From: JBOGGN01 sp050744165
GTDB lineage: Bacteria; Actinomycetota; Acidimicrobiia; Acidimicrobiales; Palsa-688
Direction: 5' to 3'
NCBI GenBank assembly: GCA_050744165.1
Contig: JBOGGN010000052.1
Span: 1-15,095, forward strand
Length of the DNA: 15,095 nucleotides
Each line of letters begins with the position of its first letter. The first letter of the stretch is position 1. The notes beneath the pieces are model-generated. The model saw only the letters and a program-made list of their open reading frames with translations. It searched no databases and had not been told where the DNA came from. Positions 1 to 6,182 of this stretch are shown in pieces. Both the position numbers and the translations under genes were made by a program.

Positions 1-85
1 GGCCGACTGCCCCGCCGCGCTGGCCGAGCGCCCCGCCGCGCTGGCCGACCGCCACAGCGCGCTGGCCGACCGGGCCGGCGGCGCT
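1..85. repeat. 21-bp tandem repeats (about four copies)
   Basis: Copies start at 1, 22, 43 and 64, each beginning GGCCGA. The first two are nearly identical, the third has a few changes and the fourth is degenerate and one base longer. A 21-bp unit equals seven codons, so the array stays in frame, as expected for an expanded protein repeat. In plus frame 2 it reads as Ala-Leu-Ala-(Asp/Glu)-Arg heptads. The array may continue beyond the left edge. Confidence 0.75.
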
Positions 86-133
86 CGTAGCCACCGAGTA
101 CCGCGCGACATTCAAGGCGGTATACCGCCTTAA
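2..133 (+). CDS. C-terminal fragment of an Ala/Arg-rich heptad-repeat protein (partial, uncertain)
   Basis: A frame open from the left edge ends at TAA 131-133. Its first 27 codons all end in G or C, and nearly all A/T bases fall at second positions, which is a coding signature in GC-rich DNA. The product contains repeated ALADR/ALAER heptads and could form an amphipathic helix or coiled coil. I do not recognise a family. The last codons, including the stop, lie inside the 100-145 palindrome, so that element may have supplied the present C-terminus. A competing minus-strand frame starts at GTG 160-158, overlaps the ccmE stop as GTGA and stays open to the edge. Its product is Gly/Gln/Arg-rich and does not resemble CcmF, which would normally follow ccmE. 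The strand choice is therefore uncertain. Confidence 0.35.
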   Translation, partial: ADCPAALAERPAALADRHSALADRAGGARSHRVPRDIQGGIPP

Positions 134-145
134 ATGTCGCGTGGT
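100..145. repeat. 46-bp near-perfect palindrome, possible bidirectional terminator or interspersed repeat
   Basis: The two halves are centred between 122 and 123. The core 114-131 (AAGGCGGTATACCGCCTT) is a perfect palindrome. The outer arms, 104-112 with 133-141, are also fully complementary. Only 113/132 and 103/142 deviate, and 113/132 becomes a G-U pair in a minus-strand transcript. The element sits between the end of ccmE and a probable converging gene, where a terminator would be expected, but no T-run follows on either strand. A dimeric regulator site or a mobile palindromic repeat is equally possible. Confidence 0.7.
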
Positions 146-156
146 CGCCAGCCCGC

Positions 157-699
157 TCACGGGGTGGACGTCGAGGTGTAGGCCGACGGCGGCTCGGGCA
201 CCGTGGTCACCCGGTCCGGGTGGGCGGCGGTGTAGCTGTCGCTGTGCTTCACCATGATCAGGTTGCTGTCGAAGGTGGCGCTGCTCTGGCTGGCGAAGTG
301 CCCGTCGAGCACGACCGGCACCCCGGGCGCGAACAGCTGCGGCGGCTCCCCCTGCTGGACGACGGGGACGCTGACGCCGTTGTTCTCGATCACGAAAGTC
401 ACCAGCTGGCCGTCTTGGCGGACGCCGGGCTGGACCGTCCCCTCGATGCGGAAGTTCTTGGTCCCGAGCTGCGCCCGTGCGGCCACCGCCTCGTCGGCGG
501 TCTTGAAGTACTCGGTGGCGTTGGTCAGGCCCCGCCAGGCGAGCGCCCCCAAGGCGACCACGATGATGCCGAAGCATATGGCGAGGCGCCGCCGGCTGCC
601 GATGCGAACCCGGGGCTTGACCAGTGACCCGAGGCCGTCGATGGGGTCGGCGTCGGAGGATTCGTCCAGGTCTTCGATGGGCCGCCCGCTTACTCCCAT
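157..699 (-). CDS. ccmE: cytochrome c maturation heme chaperone CcmE
   Basis: CcmE is a membrane-anchored periplasmic chaperone. It binds heme covalently through one histidine and passes it to the cytochrome c heme lyase. The 180-residue product has a charged N-terminus, one membrane segment at about residues 39-57 and an OB-fold-like domain (about 60-150). The signature KHSDSY contains the heme-binding His152 and Tyr156 in the classical H-x3-Y spacing, so it belongs to the His type rather than the Cys variant. The C-terminal tail after residue 157 is Pro/Thr-rich. ATG 699 is chosen because it overlaps the ccmD stop by 10 nt and gives the usual family length. A longer in-frame reading to 936 would only translate ccmC/ccmD sequence. 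It is the last recognisable gene of the ccm operon; ccmF and ccmH are not seen. Confidence 0.93.
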   Translation of the reverse strand: MGVSGRPIEDLDESSDADPIDGLGSLVKPRVRIGSRRRLAICFGIIVVALGALAWRGLTNATEYFKTADEAVAARAQLGTKNFRIEGTVQPGVRQDGQLVTFVIENNGVSVPVVQQGEPPQLFAPGVPVVLDGHFASQSSATFDSNLIMVKHSDSYTAAHPDRVTTVPEPPSAYTSTSTP

Positions 700-836
700 G
701 TGCGCTCTTCGGGGGGGAGAGCCCGAGACAGCTTGCGCCCTCGCCGGAGCATCCGCAGCGAGTACAGCGCCAGGGCGCCGAAACACACCACGTAGCCCAG
801 CGTCACGTAGCCCCAGTCGTTCAGGTGGATGTGCAC
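690..836 (-). CDS. ccmD: CcmD-like small membrane protein
   Basis: This 48-codon gene starts at GTG 836-834, sharing one base with the ccmC stop (TAGTG), and ends at TAA 692-690 inside the start of ccmE. The product has a short polar N-terminus (HIHLNDWGYV), a single membrane helix at about residues 11-29, and a basic then acidic tail (RMLRRGRK...PPEERTWE). CcmD is a small single-span protein of the CcmABCD heme-release complex, needed to free holo-CcmE from CcmC. Sequence conservation in the family is weak. The call rests on the exact position between ccmC and ccmE, the one-helix topology with a basic cytoplasmic side, and overlap with both neighbours. Confidence 0.85.
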   Translation of the reverse strand: MHIHLNDWGYVTLGYVVCFGALALYSLRMLRRGRKLSRALPPEERTWE

Positions 837-1798
837 TACGCCCGCTCCCCGCCCTCGTCTCCGACGGCGCCCACGCCCACCGCTGCCGGAGCGGCCCCAG
901 CCTCCCCGGTCGCAGGGGCAGGTGCCACCGCCGCATCCGTGCCCGCCAGAGCCGCCGAGGGCGCCGAATCCGTGGCCGCCAGATCCGTGGCCGCCAGAGC
1001 CGCCGAGGGCGCCAAGTCCGAGATCTCCGTTCCCGCCTCCGCCCGCCGAGCTGCCAGCGCGTGCGCCAGCCCCTCAGTCTCTAGCCGGCTCTCCAGCTGC
1101 TCGACCCGGGTCCGATGCACCACCAGCCATACATACAGCAGCCCGAAGGCAACGAAAGAAAGCAGCAACGTGCCCAGCTGGCTCCCGTGGATCGTCGGGT
1201 TGAGAGAGTCCAACGTGTTGGCCGGGTGCAGCGTCCGCCACCACTGCGTCGCATAGTGGTCGATCGGCACCACGACCGAGAAGAGCACCGCAGCTACGGC
1301 GCAGCGGGTTGCCCGGGATTCGGCGTGACCGGCGGTCCGGCGCAGTGCGAGGTAGCCGATGAACAAGGCACACAACAGTGCCGTCAGCGTCAACCGGGCG
1401 TCCCACGTCCACCACACACCCCATGCCGGCCGACCCCAGATCGACCCCGTCGCCAGCGTCAGGGCGCAAAACACCACGCCGACCTCCGCGGACGCCCCTG
1501 CTAGGCGGTCCCACCGCCAGCTCCGAGTCCGAGGAAACAAATACAGCAAGCTCGCCAGCGCCGTCACCCCAAAGGCGACATACGCCATGGTCGCCACCGC
1601 CGGGTGGACGTAGATGAGCCGCACCAGATCGCCCATCTTCTCGTCCGGCGGGGTCACGACCAGGCCGAGGTACACGGTCACGGCCAACGAGAGCAGCGCC
1701 GCGAGCCCGAGAACCTGCGTCAACCGGTTGCCCGTCCCCAACGGCCGCGACGGGGCCCGGCCGGTCACAGGTGCAGGGGCGGTGGCGGTGGTCTTCAT
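836..1798 (-). CDS. ccmC: heme handling protein CcmC, with a repetitive C-terminal extension
   Basis: CcmC presents heme to CcmE on the outer face of the membrane. The 320-residue product has about six membrane helices. It carries the tryptophan-rich heme motif GVWWTWDARLT (residues 127-137) and flanking histidines at 65 (IYVHP) and 181 (PIDHY), all typical of CcmC/CcsA proteins. The core of about 235 residues matches the family length. Residues 236-320 form an added Ala/Thr/Gly-rich cytoplasmic tail encoded partly by direct repeats. ATG 1798 is preferred because GGAGGAGG lies 9 nt upstream. It begins 4 bases after the ccmB stop. The upstream in-frame extension to 1843 only reads ccmB sequence. 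Confidence 0.93.
   Translation of the reverse strand: MKTTATAPAPVTGRAPSRPLGTGNRLTQVLGLAALLSLAVTVYLGLVVTPPDEKMGDLVRLIYVHPAVATMAYVAFGVTALASLLYLFPRTRSWRWDRLAGASAEVGVVFCALTLATGSIWGRPAWGVWWTWDARLTLTALLCALFIGYLALRRTAGHAESRATRCAVAAVLFSVVVPIDHYATQWWRTLHPANTLDSLNPTIHGSQLGTLLLSFVAFGLLYVWLVVHRTRVEQLESRLETEGLAHALAARRAEAGTEISDLAPSAALAATDLAATDSAPSAALAGTDAAVAPAPATGEAGAAPAAVGVGAVGDEGGERA
936..1013. repeat. direct repeats inside the 3' end of ccmC
   Basis: A 23-bp stretch occurs identically at 943-965 and 991-1013. A 15-bp unit, TCCGTGGCCGCCAGA, occurs in tandem at 969-983 and 984-998. All units are multiples of three when spaced (48 and 15 bp), so the frame is kept. They encode repeated APSAALA and ATD peptides in the CcmC tail. 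This looks like slippage or unequal crossover within a weakly constrained tail. Confidence 0.8.
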
Positions 1799-1802
1799 CG
1801 GG

Positions 1803-2471
1803 TCATGCCTCCTCCAGCAGGGTGCCAAAGGCCAGCACCCCAAGTGTGACGTACACCACGCCGAAAACTGCCAGCAGCACCACCCACCGCCAGCCGTCGC
1901 CGGAAGTCGTCCCCAGCGCCACTTGCCACGCCTGGGTGGCTCCGATCAACACGGGCGCCACGACCGGCAGGATCAGAAGCGGCAGCAGCGTCTCTCGGAC
2001 CCGCAACCCGGCGGCCAAGACGCCGTAGACGGTGCCACAGGCCGCCAAGCCCACGGTGGCAGTAGCGGCGGTGGCAAACAACAGCAGCGCCCCGCTCAAC
2101 GCCGTCCCGTACAGAAATGCGATCCCGATGGCGAGCAGCGCCTCCAGCCCTACCAACTCCAGGGCCACAGCGGCCGCCTTGCCGAGGAAGATGCCCGCGG
2201 GGTCGAGCCCCGACATCCGCAGCCCGTCCCCGGCGGCGTCGGACGCCTCGACCGCGAAGCTCCGCTGCACCGCCAGCAGGGCGCAGAACAGCACCGCCAC
2301 CCAGAACAACCCCGGCGCCGCCGTCTGCAGGAGGTTCCGGTCAGGGTCGAGGGCGAAGCCGAACAGCACCAGCACGATGATGGCGAAGGGTGCGACCTGG
2401 TTGGTCGCGACCCGTGACCGCACCTCGATCTTCAGGTCTTTGCGGGCCATGAGCACGGCGTCACGCCACAT
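1803..2471 (-). CDS. ccmB: heme exporter permease subunit CcmB
   Basis: CcmB is the membrane subunit that partners the CcmA ATPase. ATP hydrolysis by the pair drives release of heme-loaded CcmE. The 222-residue product has the standard family length. It has the CcmB start (MWRDAVLMARKDLKIEVRSR, with basic and acidic residues before helix 1), six hydrophobic helices, and the conserved SGLDPAGIFLGK loop at about residues 87-98. ATG 2471 overlaps the end of ccmA by 11 nt, which implies translational coupling. A GAGG-type ribosome site precedes it. Extension to 2591 would only read ccmA antiphase sequence. Confidence 0.93.
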   Translation of the reverse strand: MWRDAVLMARKDLKIEVRSRVATNQVAPFAIIVLVLFGFALDPDRNLLQTAAPGLFWVAVLFCALLAVQRSFAVEASDAAGDGLRMSGLDPAGIFLGKAAAVALELVGLEALLAIGIAFLYGTALSGALLLFATAATATVGLAACGTVYGVLAAGLRVRETLLPLLILPVVAPVLIGATQAWQVALGTTSGDGWRWVVLLAVFGVVYVTLGVLAFGTLLEEA

Positions 2472-3306
2472 GGGCCGCCTCGAGATCCCGAGCTGGGAAA
2501 ATTCCCCCCGCCGCGCCGCCACTCCCCACGGAGGGTGCCAGCGCCTCGTTGCTGTCGCCCTGGCGCAGCGCTCCGGCCGGCTCTCCCCCAAATCCGGTCG
2601 CCGTCGCCGACGGCCCGGCCGTAGGACCTGCCAGGACGAGCCCGCCCGCCATGGTGAGGACCCGGTCGGCCAGCGCCGAGGCCCGTTCCCGCTCGTGGGA
2701 TGCGATCACCACGGCCGAGCCGCCGGCCGCCGCCTGGCGGATGACGCCGTCGAGCAGGTCGCGGTACTCGGCATCGAGTCCGGCGTGGGGCTCGTCGAGC
2801 AACCACAGCTCCGGTCGGCGCGCCACCAGGGCCGCCAGTGCCGTCCGGCGCCGCTGTCCGGCCGAAAGCCGCCGCACGGCCACGGTGCGCAACCGGCCGT
2901 CGAGGCCCAAGCGGGCCAGCGCCGGCCCCACCGCCGCCCGCTCACCGCGGGCCGCCTCGACAGCGAAGCGAACGTTGTCCTCCACGGTCAGGTCGTCATA
3001 CAGCGCGGTGGCGTGGCCCATCAGCCCGATCCGGCGGCGAACTCCCCGCCGGTCGACGCTGAGGTCGCACCCGAGCACGATCGCCCGGCCCGACACGATG
3101 GCCAGAAGGCCCGCACAGGTGCGCAGCAGGCTGGTCTTGCCCGCCCCATTGGCCCCCTGCAGGAGCACCACCTCGCCCGGCTGCACCTCGAGGGTGGCAC
3201 CGGCGAGGACCGGAAAGCCCCCTTGGAGGGCTACGGCGGCGCGAAGGCGGACGGCGGGGTATGACAACTCGGTCAACGCTACTTGCGATGCCTCGATTTT
3301 CACCAT
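2461..3306 (-). CDS. ccmA: heme exporter ATP-binding protein CcmA, with a C-terminal extension
   Basis: This is the ABC ATPase of the CcmAB(C)D complex. The Walker A motif GANGAGKT is at residues 51-58, the signature LSAGQ at 147-151, Walker B LWLLDEP at 167-173 and the H-loop His204 in ASHE. The region LMGHATALYDDLTVEDN (residues 95-111) is the CcmA form of the Q-loop stretch. Family members are usually about 200-215 residues. Here residues from about 226 to 281 form an additional Gly/Ala/Pro-rich tail with no recognised domain, and the last part of it overlaps ccmB. ATG 3306 lies 9 nt after the ccdA stop. The protein acts on the cytoplasmic side of the membrane. Confidence 0.93.
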   Translation of the reverse strand: MVKIEASQVALTELSYPAVRLRAAVALQGGFPVLAGATLEVQPGEVVLLQGANGAGKTSLLRTCAGLLAIVSGRAIVLGCDLSVDRRGVRRRIGLMGHATALYDDLTVEDNVRFAVEAARGERAAVGPALARLGLDGRLRTVAVRRLSAGQRRRTALAALVARRPELWLLDEPHAGLDAEYRDLLDGVIRQAAAGGSAVVIASHERERASALADRVLTMAGGLVLAGPTAGPSATATGFGGEPAGALRQGDSNEALAPSVGSGGAAGGIFPARDLEAAHVA

Positions 3307-3315
3307 CCGGCCTGA

Positions 3316-4164
3316 CTACAGGGCGAAGTGCTTTAAGCCCGGCAGGTTGATGAACCAGCCCGAAAGCCGGTGCATGTTGTCGGTCAACAGCAACACCCCG
3401 AGCAGCGCCAGCAACAGCCCGGACACCAGGTTGACGCCCCGCAGGTGGGCCTTGACCCAGGCCAGGGTTGCGGTCAGCCGCCCCAGGGCCAGGCCGGTGG
3501 CGATGAACGGCACACCGAGGCCGAGCGAATAGCACAGCAGCATCAGCTCCCCGCGCCCGAGGGTGCCCGCAGTGCCGGACAACGCCAGCACGGCGGCGAG
3601 CGTCGGCCCGATACACGGCGTCCACCCGAAGGCAAACGCCATGCCCATAACCGGCGCCGCCCACGAGCCCAGATGGGACGGAAGAACGTGGATCCGCCGT
3701 TCCCGCAGCAGCCATGCCGGCCGGATCAAGCCCGCGAAGATCAGGCCCATGAGAATGATGGCCACCCCGGCCACCTCGGTCAGCCCCGTCTGGTGCCGCT
3801 GCAGCGTCCTGCTGACGGCACTGGCCCCCGCCTCGACGGCCGCGAACACGACGGTGAACCCGGCCACGAACAGCAACGCCGCCCGCAGCAGCACCCGCTG
3901 ATCGCCGGCCTCCGCTCGATTGGCAACCTGGGTTGCCACCGCCTGCGTCGCCGTCGGAGCACCGCCACCCCCGCCGGTAGCGCCGTTCGTGCCCCTTTGG
4001 GCCCCCGTCGCCGCCCGCAGTTCGGACGCGCCGAGGCCCGACATGAGGGACAGGTAGCTCGGGACCAGAGGGAGCACGCACGGCGACAAGAACGACGCCA
4101 TCCCCGCCCCGAACGCCACCACGAAGCCGACCGGCGAGTGGGCGACAAGCTGCTGGACGCTCAT
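3316..4164 (-). CDS. ccdA: CcdA-type thiol-disulfide transmembrane reductant carrier
   Basis: CcdA-family proteins (the DsbD membrane domain fold) carry electrons from cytoplasmic thioredoxin to extracytoplasmic thioredoxin-like proteins that keep apocytochrome heme-site cysteines reduced. The 282-residue product has about six helices. The two conserved redox cysteines are present: Cys29 in SFLSPCVLPLVPSY and Cys184 in FGWTPCIGPTL. Between helices 1 and 2 is a polar, Gly/Ala/Thr-rich insertion (about residues 48-90) longer than in typical CcdA. The start ATG overlaps the stop of the upstream crotonase gene as ATGA. Position directly before ccmA supports a cytochrome c role rather than a general disulfide role. 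Confidence 0.92.
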   Translation of the reverse strand: MSVQQLVAHSPVGFVVAFGAGMASFLSPCVLPLVPSYLSLMSGLGASELRAATGAQRGTNGATGGGGGAPTATQAVATQVANRAEAGDQRVLLRAALLFVAGFTVVFAAVEAGASAVSRTLQRHQTGLTEVAGVAIILMGLIFAGLIRPAWLLRERRIHVLPSHLGSWAAPVMGMAFAFGWTPCIGPTLAAVLALSGTAGTLGRGELMLLCYSLGLGVPFIATGLALGRLTATLAWVKAHLRGVNLVSGLLLALLGVLLLTDNMHRLSGWFINLPGLKHFAL

Positions 4165-4871
4165 GTGCCCCCGAACTCCGGTTGGCGACGCTCCCGGAAG
4201 GCAGCCAAACCCTCACGGGCGTCGGCGCTGGCCCACGCCCCCTCATAGGCCGCCGCCCCGGCGCCGGCCGTAGACGGCAGTCCCTCGATGTCGTTCAGCA
4301 GCACCTTGTGGCCCTGGATCGACAGCGGCGCCAGCTTGGCGATCTCGGCCGCCCACGCCTGAGCGCCAGCCAAGTCCCCGGCTCGCTGCGCAAACCCGAG
4401 CCGCAACGCCGCCTCGGCGTCGAGCTGCTCGGCGGCCAGCAGCATCGCTCGGGCCGGTCCCGGACCGGCCAGGTACGACAGGCGCCGCACCGTCAACTCG
4501 TCGACCATCACGCCCAGTTTGGCGGCCGGGATGCCAAAGCGCGCCGTCGGCTCCACCACCCGAAGGTCGCAGGCCATCGCCACCTGGGTACCTGCTCCCA
4601 GCGCCGCCCCCCGCACGGCGGCAATCACCGGGACGGGCAGACCGGCAATGGTCTCGAGAAGCTCGCGCAGCGCGGCCCTGAGGTCGCTCCCCAAGACGAG
4701 CGATAGATCGGCGCCAGCGCAGAAGTGGGAGCCCGCGCCGGTGAGGACCAGCACCCGGGCGTCACCGCTGGCCGCGGCCCGCAGGTCGGCTGTCACCTGC
4801 GCGCAAGTGGCGACATCGAGAGCGTTGCGCCGCTCTTGGCGATCAATGGTGATTGTTGCGACGACAGACAC
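4161..4871 (-). CDS. crotonase-fold protein lacking both usual hydratase glutamates
   Basis: The 236-residue product belongs to the enoyl-CoA hydratase/isomerase superfamily. It has the N-terminal strand and RRNALD element, the oxyanion-hole loop FCAGADL (residues 50-56) and the GAALGAGTQVAMACDL helix start (88-103). In classical hydratases two glutamates act on water. Here the first aligned position is Gln96 in GTQVA and the second falls at Ala116 in GIPAAKLG, so hydration by the standard mechanism looks unlikely. Isomerase, hydrolase or another CoA chemistry is possible. GTG 4871 is the only usable start, because an in-frame TAA lies 24 nt upstream. The gene heads the ccm operon and overlaps ccdA by four bases, but no known step of cytochrome maturation needs it. 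Confidence 0.85.
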   Translation of the reverse strand: MSVVATITIDRQERRNALDVATCAQVTADLRAAASGDARVLVLTGAGSHFCAGADLSLVLGSDLRAALRELLETIAGLPVPVIAAVRGAALGAGTQVAMACDLRVVEPTARFGIPAAKLGVMVDELTVRRLSYLAGPGPARAMLLAAEQLDAEAALRLGFAQRAGDLAGAQAWAAEIAKLAPLSIQGHKVLLNDIEGLPSTAGAGAAAYEGAWASADAREGLAAFRERRQPEFGGT

Positions 4872-4912
4872 AATTGGGACAATGAGGCAAACGGTTTATC
4901 GGGTGCAATTCT

Positions 4913-4920
4913 GGAGAGAG
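4913..4920 (+). promoter_or_regulatory. ribosome binding site of the GlsB/YeaQ-type gene
   Basis: GGAGAGAG lies 7 nt before ATG 4928. It is one of the clearest Shine-Dalgarno sequences in the window and fixes this start. The shared 56-bp spacer with the divergent crotonase gene contains an A/T-richer stretch around 4871-4910, but no convincing -35/-10 pair. Confidence 0.65.
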
Positions 4921-4927
4921 TAGAACC

Positions 4928-5206
4928 ATGCTCTTACTCATCCTCTCGATCATTATCTTCGGGCTGATCATTGGTGCGCTGGGGCGGTTGCTCGTGCCCG
5001 GGCACAACCCGATGGGCCTACTCATGACGGCGTTGGTCGGCATCGGCGGCGCCTTTCTCGGCGGCATCCTGGCTCGACTCCTCTGGCCGGTGCCCGCCAA
5101 TCACACCCTCGGAGTGTTCATCTGCGAGGTCCTAGGAGCCGCCGCCATCGTGGCCCTGGTCAGCGGTAACCGCCGCCGCGTCTACTCACGCCGCCTCTAC
5201 TACTGA
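4928..5206 (+). CDS. GlsB/YeaQ/YmgE family small membrane protein
   Basis: The 92-residue product has three hydrophobic helices joined by short loops. It carries the family pattern IIIFGLIIGALGRLLVPG near the N-terminus, then a Gly-rich second helix (LVGIGGAFLGGILARLL) and a third helix ending in a basic tail (GNRRRVYSRRLYY). Members of this transglycosylase-associated / GlsB family are linked to stress responses in several bacteria, but the biochemical role is not known. The gene is a single unit with a good ribosome site upstream and a strong hairpin terminator downstream. It is divergent from the ccm operon. Confidence 0.88.
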   Translation: MLLLILSIIIFGLIIGALGRLLVPGHNPMGLLMTALVGIGGAFLGGILARLLWPVPANHTLGVFICEVLGAAAIVALVSGNRRRVYSRRLYY

Positions 5207-5225
5207 GAATCGGGAGTCTCTGCAC

Positions 5226-5258
5226 ACAGCCGGCGCCTTGAGGGCGCCGGCTGTTTGT
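5226..5258 (+). terminator. intrinsic terminator after the GlsB-type gene
   Basis: Perfect 12-bp arms (5226-5237 and 5243-5254, ACAGCCGGCGCC with its complement) enclose the loop TTGAG. The 3' side continues TTGTCGCTGTT, a modest T-rich tail on the plus strand only. It lies 20 nt after the stop codon. Confidence 0.85.
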
Positions 5259-5306
5259 CGCTGTTAGACCCCACAGACGGGCACGGTTCCCGAAGAGGGA
5301 GCACAA

Positions 5307-6155
5307 CTACGTCTCGGTCCAGTTGGGTGGCCGCTTCTCGGCGAATGCGGCCCGCCCCTCCTCGGCGTCTTCGGTCCCCGAGATCACGCTGAGCAGCGGG
5401 TGCAGAACCGCTAGGGCGTCGGCCGCGGCCATGTCCCAGACCGCGTAGAACGAGTCGCGCCCCAGCTTCATGGCCGAGGGCGACTTCGCTGCCAAAACGG
5501 CTCCCAACTCGGTCACGGCCTCCTCCAACTCGCCGGCGGCGACGACCCGGTTGACAAACCCCAGCCGCGACGCCTCGCCGGCGTCGACCCGCCGCCCGGT
5601 CAGCATGAGCTCCAGCGCCTTCTTGGGCGGCATCGACCGCGCCAGCGGCACGGTGATCATGAACGGCCACAGCCCGACGTCGATCTCCGGGGCTGCGAAC
5701 ACGGCGTCGTCGGTGCACAAGACCAGGTCGCAGGCCAGCGCCAGGCCGAATCCCCCCGCTACCGCGAACCCCTGCACGGCTGCGATGGTGGGCTTGCCGA
5801 GCGACCACAGCCGGGTGAACAAGGCCGCGACCTGCCCTCGCGCATCGTGCAGGTCGGCCACGCCAACGCCGACGCCACCCTCCTGGCGCAGGTCCAGCCC
5901 GGCGCAGAACGCCCGCTCCCCGGCGCCTCGCAAGACCACGACCCGGACGCCCGGATCATCGGCCGCCACGTCGAGCCAGCGGCGCAGCGCCGCCATCGCC
6001 GTCCAGGTCAGAGCGTTGCGCCGGTGGGGGCGGTTGATGGTGACCCAGGCGACGCGGTCCTCGACCAAATAGAGGACCTCCGCGTCGGCGGCCTGACCGG
6101 CCGCACCGGCCGACTCCGACTGAGGCCCCTCGCAGGCAGGCTCCCCGGAAGGCAT
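5307..6155 (-). CDS. enoyl-CoA hydratase/isomerase family protein
   Basis: The 282-residue product is a second crotonase-fold enzyme acting on acyl-CoA thioesters. Visible elements are NRPHRRNAL (residues 41-49), the oxyanion loop AFCAGLDLR (82-90), the GFAVAGGFGLALACDL region (129-144), and FAAPEIDVGLWP (153-164). The second catalytic-type glutamate, Glu157, is kept, while the first position is Gly137. This pattern is seen in crotonases that do not carry out standard hydration. The C-terminus EEGRAAFAEKRPPNW is typical. ATG 6155 gives about 27 extra residues before the fold. A much longer in-frame reading to 6797 crosses the divergent gene and is rejected. TACCGT lies 8 nt upstream of the start, and no Shine-Dalgarno sequence is seen. 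Confidence 0.87.
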   Translation of the reverse strand: MPSGEPACEGPQSESAGAAGQAADAEVLYLVEDRVAWVTINRPHRRNALTWTAMAALRRWLDVAADDPGVRVVVLRGAGERAFCAGLDLRQEGGVGVGVADLHDARGQVAALFTRLWSLGKPTIAAVQGFAVAGGFGLALACDLVLCTDDAVFAAPEIDVGLWPFMITVPLARSMPPKKALELMLTGRRVDAGEASRLGFVNRVVAAGELEEAVTELGAVLAAKSPSAMKLGRDSFYAVWDMAAADALAVLHPLLSVISGTEDAEEGRAAFAEKRPPNWTET

Positions 6156-6163
6156 CGGGACGG

Positions 6164-6173
6164 ACGGTAGCGT
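6164..6173. promoter_or_regulatory. overlapping divergent -10-like hexamers
   Basis: Only 27 bp separate the divergent start codons at 6155 and 6183. The decamer ACGGTAGCGT holds TACCGT on the minus strand (6169-6164, 8 nt before ATG 6155) and TAGCGT on the plus strand (6168-6173, 9 nt before ATG 6183). Both fit TANNNT and share the central TA. Neither gene has a Shine-Dalgarno site, so two leaderless transcripts from one symmetrical element are plausible. No -35 was identified. Confidence 0.4.
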
Positions 6174-6182
6174 CTCGCGCCA

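Noticed and set aside
1..85. CRISPR array
   Set aside because: The 21-bp units are contiguous with no spacers and keep a codon frame, so this is a coding tandem repeat.
2032..3264. 410-residue plus-strand open frame opposite ccmA/ccmB
   Set aside because: Antisense to two well-recognised ccm genes; low-complexity Arg/Pro/Ala product.
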